Origin: JBNJEM01 sp051745935
GTDB lineage: Bacteria > Planctomycetota > Planctomycetia > Pirellulales > Pirellulaceae
Assembly (NCBI GenBank): GCA_051745935.1
Contig: JBNJEM010000208.1
Coordinates: 1 to 11,202 of the forward strand
Reading direction: 5' to 3'
DNA: 11,202 bases
Of the stretch, positions 7,096 to 11,202 are shown one piece after another (within the stretch, counting starts at the first letter, position 1; the number at the start of each line of letters is the position of its first letter). The translations under genes were made by a program, and so were the position numbers. The notes beneath the pieces were generated by a model. The model searched no databases. It had not been told where the DNA came from and saw only the letters and a program-made list of their open reading frames with translations.

Positions 7096-8043
7096 TCATG
7101 AGTCCTCGATCGCTTGGCCAGAGAGTTGGAAATAGCGTTTCAATACGAGCAGGGCGATTAGCTCTTCGCGCCGCGGATGCAGAAACTGCTTCACGTAGCG
7201 ATTCGCGTTTCGAATAATGGCCAGCGCATCTTCCGTGTGCGTCGAGTAATAATCGAGCTTCTCCTCAAGGTCCGAGAAGTCATCCGCCAGTTCGACATAG
7301 TGCGCGCCCGGCCGCAGCCTTCCTTCCATGAACCAGGTTTCGTAACGCGGCCTGGGCATGAAACAAAGCGAATTGGACGACATGATCCATTTCAGATTCG
7401 TCGCGACATCATTGCCTTCAACCGAAACGATGAACTTGTACTTCAACTGTTCGGGAATGGAAAGCTTGGGCTTCTGCCACGGCACATCCTCTGGCGGCCG
7501 ATTCGTTTGACCGATGTTACAGCACGGCAACGCATGGCACGTGCGAACAAACGTCCGTCTCGGCTCTTTGTACGCCGCGCCCCGCCAAACCACCCGGTTC
7601 ATCTTTTCTTGGAACGGCATGCGATCGCGAACGAAATAGAAGTGCCGTACCTCGTCCAATTTCATTAGAACCGAGTTCTCATTGTTTCCCTCGATCGGAC
7701 GTGACTTCACGATGGCTGGACGTTCCGGCACCTCGATGACGTCTCCGAAGATATAGGCAAGCCTGTAATGGTCGGGAAAATACCGGTAAAACCTTCTCAA
7801 ATCGAAGTGATAGGTTTTCTTTTTGGTTCGGCAAAAGGTTCGGAAATCGACCGCTTCATCCCCGACCGAAAACGGGGTACTCCGCTTCATGTAGTAACCG
7901 ACCCGGTCGTGAACCGCCTCGCAATCATCGCCGTCAACGTGCTGTATCTTTGAGTCCAGCCGGGATCGGTAGTAGCAATTCGGGATCGCGAGTCGCAGGA
8001 TATTCTTGAGATAGTAGTGGATCTTGCTATTGTGCCGTGCCAT
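7096..8043 (-). CDS. GT90/CAP10-like glycosyltransferase (LPS-modifying type)
   Basis: This 315-residue protein resembles the Glyco_transf_90 (CAP10) family, which includes bacterial LpsA-type enzymes that add sugars to LPS or surface glycans from nucleotide sugars. Supporting motifs in family order are IVKSRPIEGNNENSVLMKLD (111-130), VVWRG (151-155), the core KYKFIVSVEGNDVATNLKWI with SSNSLCFMP (201-230), then WFMEGRLRPGAHYVELADD and FSDLEEKLDYY (237-266). No signal peptide or strong membrane segment is seen, so a cytoplasmic or peripheral enzyme is likely. The ATG at 8043 was chosen for its position just before the conserved part, with GGAG about 11 bases upstream. The open frame continues to 8607 but crosses a dispersed repeat and the end of the radical SAM gene, so that extension is rejected. 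The radical SAM gene lies upstream on the same strand, 293 bases away. Acceptor and sugar are unknown. Confidence 0.85.
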   Translation of the reverse strand: MARHNSKIHYYLKNILRLAIPNCYYRSRLDSKIQHVDGDDCEAVHDRVGYYMKRSTPFSVGDEAVDFRTFCRTKKKTYHFDLRRFYRYFPDHYRLAYIFGDVIEVPERPAIVKSRPIEGNNENSVLMKLDEVRHFYFVRDRMPFQEKMNRVVWRGAAYKEPRRTFVRTCHALPCCNIGQTNRPPEDVPWQKPKLSIPEQLKYKFIVSVEGNDVATNLKWIMSSNSLCFMPRPRYETWFMEGRLRPGAHYVELADDFSDLEEKLDYYSTHTEDALAIIRNANRYVKQFLHPRREELIALLVLKRYFQLSGQAIEDS

Positions 8044-8067
8044 TGAACCATGTCTCCGTAAACAGTC

Positions 8068-8085
8068 ACGAATGTACGAATGTAC
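8068..8085. repeat. 8-bp tandem duplication in the GT90 leader
   Basis: ACGAATGT occurs twice in a row and is followed by AC, giving 2.25 copies. It includes TGTACA at its right end. It lies 25-42 bases upstream of the GT90 start codon on the minus strand. Confidence 0.6.
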
Positions 8086-8146
8086 AATGGCCGCCCGAGG
8101 CCGTCGATGGGACTCTTGCGACACGCTCAGTGTAGTACGCGATAGT

Positions 8147-8241
8147 CCGGTCGCGGATGACTTTCTCCGCCGCGAGTCCCACCAACGGGAGAACGGCTTG
8201 CGTCGGGCCGCTTTCCACCCGGAAAAACCCAACCGCCTGAA
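8147..8241. repeat. dispersed ~95-bp repeat, copy 1
   Basis: This segment aligns without gaps to 10763-10857, in the same orientation. By hand I count 11 mismatches in 95 positions (about 88% identity). The best-conserved stretches are CCGGTCGCGGATGAC at the left, CCGCCGCGAGTCC, ACCAACGGGA and CTTTCCACCCGGA. Its left edge is 103 bases upstream of the GT90 start codon. It has no open frame with a recognisable product and is not part of the flanking genes. Confidence 0.88.
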
Positions 8242-8298
8242 AAACAATCCGGGTTTGCTCGAAGGAAAAGCCCCGCCCGAGCCTCGTTTTTCCTCCTC

Positions 8299-8313
8299 TT
8301 CGCCACTGGCGAA
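8299..8313. repeat. short perfect hairpin behind the radical SAM gene
   Basis: TTCGCC (8299-8304) pairs with GGCGAA (8308-8313) around a 3-base loop. In the minus-strand transcript it comes 23 bases after the stop codon. It is followed by GAGGAGGAAAAA rather than a U-run, so it is at best a U-less terminator or a 3'-end protecting stem. Confidence 0.45.
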
Positions 8314-8336
8314 CGGGGTCCGCGTGACGTCCCGAT

Positions 8337-9950
8337 TCACTCGCCATTGTACTTTCGCGGCCCGCCCGATGTTACCTCGCGAGTGAACTTGTAGAAGTGC
8401 CAGTGCGTCACACAGCGGTTCAGATACCGGGCAAAGCCAATAATGCCTCGGCCATACCCGAGATTCCGGCGAAAGTAGTTCTTCAAATAGACGCTTCCCA
8501 CCGAGAACAAGGATCCGTCTCGGAGTAAGGCCCAAGCGAGAGACCATAGCAGGATCAATCCGTACCCCAGCGTCGGCAGACTCTTTCCCTCGCCTGCCTT
8601 CCGGCAAATCTTGGCCCTGCGCTCCAGGTATTCGGAAAACTCGAAGGTCTTGAAGTAACGTTCCAGGAACGCCTCTGGTTCATAGAGCTTCTTGACCAGA
8701 TTGTAATATCCTTGACGCAATTCGTCCCGAGTCATCTGCTTGGGAATGAAATTGCAGTTGGGATCGTTCTCGACGAGGCGCCCTTCCCGCCCAAGACGCT
8801 CGTACAGTGGAGTTCGCGGAATGGCTTGCAGGATCCCCACCATGGCGAGTGTGATGCCGTGGTCCTGGATGAAACGGAACTGCTCTTCAAAGACCCCGAG
8901 GTCGTCGTGGTCGAAGCCGACAATGAACCCGGCGTTGATATCGAGGCCCGCGTTCTGGATCCGCCTCAGTTTGGCTCCCAGGGAATCGCCACGCGTGTTC
9001 TGGAACTTTCCCGTTTCCTTGAGCGACTCGATCCGTGGGGTCTCAATGCCGATGAACACGCTTCGGAAATTCGCCCGGTACATCAGGTCCAGCAGTTCGG
9101 GCTGGTCAGCCAGGTCGATGCTCACCTCGGTCGTCAGCCGCAGAGGGTAGTTGTGCCGCTCCATCCAAGGGACGATCTTCTCGACTAATGCCTTGGCCTT
9201 CCCGCGGTTTCCGATGAAATTGTCATCGACAATGAATGCCGAGTGAAATCCGTTTTGCCGCATGTCATCCAACTCGGCCAACAATTGCTCCGGTTCCTTG
9301 ACCCTCGGCTTCCGCCCATAGATCACGATGATGTCGCAGAACTCACACTCAAACGGGCAGCCCCGCGAGTACTGCAGCGCGCCCGCGGCATACCGATCGG
9401 CCTTGAGCAAATCATACCGCGGCCGCGGCACCTTCGTCATGTCGGTTGGTTCTGACTGCTCGTAACGCGTCCGGGTCGGTCTGCCGCGGGCGAAATCGTC
9501 GAGGAACTCCGGCCAGGTTGTCTCCGCCTCGCCGATGAATGCCACGTCACAGAGCCCCTCAAAAAACTCTTCCTGCACCGAGACGAAGGGGCCCCCGACG
9601 ACCGTGAATAGGCCCATCTCGCGCGTTTTGAGCAGGATTTCGTGGACTCGCCCCTTTTGAACATTCATGCTCGTTACACCCACGATGTCGTACGCGCCGA
9701 GCGAACTCCAATCAATCTCCTCGACGTTTTCGTCCAGCAGTACCACGTGGTGACCAGCACAGAGACCGGCCACGGCGGGCAGCGAGCCGGAGGTCATCGT
9801 GCTTCGCTTGTCGCCCGGATAGAGGGGAAGGGCGTAATCGAAGCCCCAATAGGAGGGCTCGAACCGAGGATTGATCAGACAGATCGACAAAGTTCGCGCA
9901 GGGGGCAGCGAGTCAGTGCCAGTCGAAGCCATCGTGTGCGTCGTCGTCAT
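8337..9950 (-). CDS. B12-binding radical SAM protein with DUF4070-like C-terminus
   Basis: The product (537 residues from this start) has a cobalamin-binding-like Rossmann domain at about 22-165 (SICLINPRFEPSYWG, YDIVGVTSMNV, VVGGPFVS). A radical SAM domain follows at about 185-390 with the cluster motif CPFECEFC (C198, C202, C205), then a DUF4070-like C-terminal part. This architecture is shared by class B methylases such as the hopanoid C-2 methylase HpnP and many uncharacterised proteins. They use a 4Fe-4S cluster, S-adenosylmethionine and methylcobalamin to methylate unreactive carbons. The canonical DxHxxG cobalamin-ligand motif is not obvious (LDENVEEI stands in the expected area), so base-off binding is possible. 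A hydrophobic stretch near the C-terminus (LGYGLILLWSLAWALL) suggests membrane contact. The start is uncertain: ATG 9950 has GGGA 8 bases upstream, GTG 9980 adds 10 residues, and ATG 9932 would also fit. No hopanoid genes are nearby, so the substrate is unknown. Confidence 0.88.
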   Translation of the reverse strand: MTTTHTMASTGTDSLPPARTLSICLINPRFEPSYWGFDYALPLYPGDKRSTMTSGSLPAVAGLCAGHHVVLLDENVEEIDWSSLGAYDIVGVTSMNVQKGRVHEILLKTREMGLFTVVGGPFVSVQEEFFEGLCDVAFIGEAETTWPEFLDDFARGRPTRTRYEQSEPTDMTKVPRPRYDLLKADRYAAGALQYSRGCPFECEFCDIIVIYGRKPRVKEPEQLLAELDDMRQNGFHSAFIVDDNFIGNRGKAKALVEKIVPWMERHNYPLRLTTEVSIDLADQPELLDLMYRANFRSVFIGIETPRIESLKETGKFQNTRGDSLGAKLRRIQNAGLDINAGFIVGFDHDDLGVFEEQFRFIQDHGITLAMVGILQAIPRTPLYERLGREGRLVENDPNCNFIPKQMTRDELRQGYYNLVKKLYEPEAFLERYFKTFEFSEYLERRAKICRKAGEGKSLPTLGYGLILLWSLAWALLRDGSLFSVGSVYLKNYFRRNLGYGRGIIGFARYLNRCVTHWHFYKFTREVTSGGPRKYNGE

Positions 9951-10227
9951 GCGGGAAATCCCATCCGGGCTTGCCGACACGACAAGAGAACCACGCCGGC
10001 ACTCTTGGGTCGGGTTGCGCCACTATCCACGCCGGTTCCTTCCACGGCGCGCGATGTTCCGCCAGAAAAGTCTCCGTACTCGGCGGCGCGGGCAACGAAA
10101 AATTGACATCAGCCTTGCTGACAAAAAGATCGTGAATACCGAACAAACGACCATGGTTAACCAAGTTATGGCAGTGCCTTGAAGCCGGTCGTTCGGTACG
10201 GGGCAGTCCGGTGTCAGCGAGCTGCAT
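9913..10227 (-). CDS. possible small protein overlapping the STAS and radical SAM genes
   Basis: This 104-residue frame starts at ATG 10227, inside the last codons of the STAS gene (14-base overlap). It ends at 9913, 38 bases into the radical SAM gene as annotated. The overlap at both ends would fit translational coupling in an operon. The sequence has mixed composition (HGRLFGIHDLFVSKADVNF in the middle) and a striking acidic, His-rich, Trp-containing tail (WDFPHDDDAHDGFDWH). I recognise no family. It might instead be a decayed or frameshifted extension of the STAS protein, or a chance frame. No clear ribosome binding site precedes the ATG. The main argument for it is that the 263 bases between the STAS stop and the radical SAM start otherwise hold no gene. 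Confidence 0.3.
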   Translation of the reverse strand: MQLADTGLPRTERPASRHCHNLVNHGRLFGIHDLFVSKADVNFSLPAPPSTETFLAEHRAPWKEPAWIVAQPDPRVPAWFSCRVGKPGWDFPHDDDAHDGFDWH

Positions 10228-10666
10228 AGAAACTCGCGCGTACATTTGGGGCGAGGGAACAAAGGACGGCCCGGCTACCCCGATTCCGTAGTGTACGAAC
10301 AAAAACAACCAGTGCGTCGACGCATGCGGGAGAAAAAGAGTTCACGTCCGTGAAATCCAACAGGACTTTGCTGTCAATGTCCAGCAACCCCGCGAGCCGC
10401 GAGAAGTCATCGCGAAGTTCACGTTCAGCTTCTTCCGCGAACTCCATCGTGCCCTTGAACTGAACGTGCGTCACCACGGAGGAACGGGAGACGGTCAAGT
10501 GATTGAAATTGGCCGGTAATGGATCGCTCGCCTCCACCTCATTCGTCTTGGCCGATTTCGGTGTCAGTGCGCGAATCGCTTCATCCTGATGTTCGTAAAT
10601 CTCAAAAATGCGATGCCGCTGCTTCGCCAACTTTTTTTCCTCTCCGCGGGGTTTGCTCCGTGGCAT
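10214..10666 (-). CDS. STAS-domain protein (anti-sigma-factor antagonist-like)
   Basis: The 150-residue product has a basic, charged N-terminal region (about 1-50) followed by a STAS-like domain (about 55-150). The match is in pattern: VTHVQFKGTMEF, then a helix ERELRDDFSRL, a strand SKVLLDFTDVNSFSP, a helix VDALVVFVRTLRNRG and a strand AVLCSLAPNVRASF. STAS proteins act in phosphorylation-dependent partner switching with anti-sigma kinases. The usual Ser-Ser at the loop after the DFT strand is Ser-Pro here (S112, P113), with the first Ser kept. The protein stops right after NVRASFYAAR, about 10-15 residues short of the usual final strand, so it may be truncated or divergent. ATG 10666 was chosen; TTG 10672 is possible and neither has a strong ribosome binding site. 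No kinase or phosphatase partner is visible. A copy of the dispersed repeat lies 96 bases upstream. Confidence 0.75.
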   Translation of the reverse strand: MPRSKPRGEEKKLAKQRHRIFEIYEHQDEAIRALTPKSAKTNEVEASDPLPANFNHLTVSRSSVVTHVQFKGTMEFAEEAERELRDDFSRLAGLLDIDSKVLLDFTDVNSFSPACVDALVVFVRTLRNRGSRAVLCSLAPNVRASFYAAR

Positions 10667-10756
10667 CGCCAACCATTAAAAGCCCCAACAAACCCACTCA
10701 CATGTCCTGTCATCCAAGGAATTTTGGAAACGGAAGCCAGGCTTTTGTTACGGGGC

Positions 10757-10762
10757 GTTATA
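10757..10762 (-). promoter_or_regulatory. possible -10 box for the STAS gene
   Basis: On the minus strand TATAAC lies directly downstream of the repeat copy, 91-96 bases ahead of the STAS start codon. No good -35 box stands at the right distance, so the assignment is weak. The corresponding place next to repeat copy 1 reads ACTATCGC, a poorer match. Confidence 0.25.
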
Positions 10763-10857
10763 CCGGTCGCGGATGACGTTGCCCGCCGCGAGTCCGACCA
10801 ACGGGAGGACGGCGTGCGTCGGGCAGCTTTCCACCCGGACACATCCGACCGCCTGAA
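10763..10857. repeat. dispersed ~95-bp repeat, copy 2
   Basis: This is the partner of the copy at 8147-8241, in the same orientation and about 88% identical over an ungapped alignment. Its left edge is 96 bases upstream of the STAS start codon, nearly the same spacing as copy 1 to the GT90 gene. Similarity stops at CGCCTGAA on the right. Confidence 0.88.
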
Positions 10858-10881
10858 GTATGAAAGCGAGGGGGGTCGCCC

Positions 10882-10904
10882 CCGAGGCCATTGCGAAACC
10901 TCGG
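10882..10904. repeat. 6-bp perfect hairpin beside repeat copy 2
   Basis: CCGAGG (10882-10887) pairs with CCTCGG (10899-10904) around an 11-base loop. A GGGGG-TCG-CCCCC stem (10871-10883) abuts it on the left. No U-run follows on either strand. Confidence 0.45.
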
Positions 10905-11158
10905 ACAAACGGAGCGCGTATCCCAAATGGACCGAGAACTGAAAAAACACTACGTCCCTGCCTTGTTGGCGACTACCAACCCATAAAGAGGGAGCCGCCA
11001 CCAACGCTAAACCAACATTATCCCACTCATTTCCCAAATGAGCAATGGCAAATTCCAAAAGATGGAAAAGGCGAGCCCCCCCCGTGGGAGGTAAGATGTC
11101 GGGGGTCGGGGTGGGCTGGCCAAAATCCCGGAAACTGGGTAACCTAGCGGAAGTAGGC

Positions 11159-11202
11159 TTACAGCATTTGTTGCGCGGCGGCCTTGGTCATAACTTGGTC
11201 CA
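11159..11202 (-). CDS. possible C-terminal end of a gene cut by the window edge
   Basis: On the minus strand a frame enters from the right edge and ends in a TAA stop (11159-11161). The last residues read DQVMTKAAAQQML, an Ala/Gln-rich helix-like tail. It is too short to assign a family, and an open stretch of this length could be chance. If real, it is an upstream neighbour on the same strand as the STAS gene, separated from it by 492 bases. Confidence 0.3.
   Translation of the reverse strand, partial: DQVMTKAAAQQML

Larger units (their letters stand above)
8044..8336. other. spacer between radical SAM and GT90 genes, filled with repeats
   Basis: These 293 bases have no gene of their own. 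They contain a hairpin just behind the radical SAM stop (8299-8313), one copy of the ~95-bp dispersed repeat (8147-8241) and a short tandem duplication of ACGAATGT (8068-8085) in the probable GT90 leader. The gap and the repeat make a separate GT90 promoter plausible. Confidence 0.6.
10667..11158. other. intergenic region upstream of the STAS gene
   Basis: These 492 bases hold no convincing gene on either strand. They contain the second copy of the dispersed repeat, a TATAAC box (minus strand) at its edge, a perfect hairpin at 10882-10904 and a weaker GTTGG/CCAAC stem at 10965-10980. The rest shows nothing I can interpret, apart from a C-run (8 bases) at about 11076-11083. Confidence 0.5.

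Noticed and set aside
8299..8313. B12 box (GCCACTG) of a cobalamin riboswitch
   Set aside because: The heptamer is explained by the simple hairpin. The rest of the riboswitch consensus is absent, and no plus-strand gene follows.
7096..8607. Reading the GT90 gene as a 503-residue protein starting at 8607
   Set aside because: The extra N-terminal part translates the dispersed repeat and the end of the radical SAM gene, has no recognisable sequence, and would overlap that gene by 271 bases. ATG 8043 gives a family-like protein.
9871..10182. Plus-strand Arg-rich open frame opposite the small ORF
   Set aside because: Its composition is typical of antisense GC-rich DNA and it overlaps the radical SAM N-terminus without any recognisable domain.
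10313..10324. TGCGTCGACGCA 12-bp palindrome as an operator
   Set aside because: It lies in the middle of the STAS coding region and is explained by the codons there. No second copy was found.
8147..10857. Composite transposon bounded by the two direct repeats
   Set aside because: No transposase, terminal inverted repeats or target-site duplications are visible, and the repeats are only about 95 bp.

Overview
The window looks like a piece of a planctomycete chromosome, probably from the Pirellulales or a relative. The case rests on two secreted DUF1080 (3-keto-disaccharide hydrolase) proteins, a gene family greatly expanded in that phylum, plus moderately high GC, long gene-poor spacers, dispersed palindromic and short tandem repeats, and mostly single-gene transcription units. 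No rRNA, tRNA, CRISPR array, transposase or phage gene was recognised.

Layout, left to right. Bases 1-294 hold no convincing gene, only repeat-like DNA. A membrane-anchored bifunctional methionine sulfoxide reductase MsrA-MsrB lies on the minus strand (295-1389). A 353-base divergent spacer with a good sigma-70-like promoter leads to a plus-strand secreted DUF1080 protein (1743-2609). It converges, 44 bases apart, on a second, only distantly similar DUF1080 protein on the minus strand (2654-3451). Behind that, on the same strand, is citrate synthase gltA (3528-4841), with all key residues intact. An unusually long spacer of 858 bases with a five-unit 16-bp tandem repeat separates gltA from a divergent MFS transporter (5700-7049).

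The right half is all minus strand. Reading in the direction of transcription, it holds the end of an unknown gene cut by the window edge (11159-11202), a STAS-domain protein (10214-10666), a doubtful small ORF (9913-10227), a B12-binding radical SAM protein with a DUF4070-like C-terminus (8337-9950) and a GT90/CAP10-like glycosyltransferase (7096-8043). The radical SAM and GT90 pair suggests lipid or surface-glycan modification, but they are separated by 293 bases and may not be one operon. MsrAB (oxidation repair in the envelope), the DUF1080 proteins (extracytoplasmic sugar breakdown), GltA (TCA cycle) and the MFS permease show no obvious pathway link.

The most interesting non-coding signal is a ~95-bp element present twice in direct orientation (8147-8241 and 10763-10857, about 88% identical by hand alignment). 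Each copy ends about 100 bases upstream of a minus-strand start codon (GT90 and STAS). Other notable signals are the 16-bp tandem array before the MFS gene and a cluster of hairpins inside the linker of the second DUF1080 gene. Nothing here clearly amounts to a new defence or mobile system. The radical SAM/GT90/STAS neighbourhood and the paired repeat are the best candidates for something undescribed.
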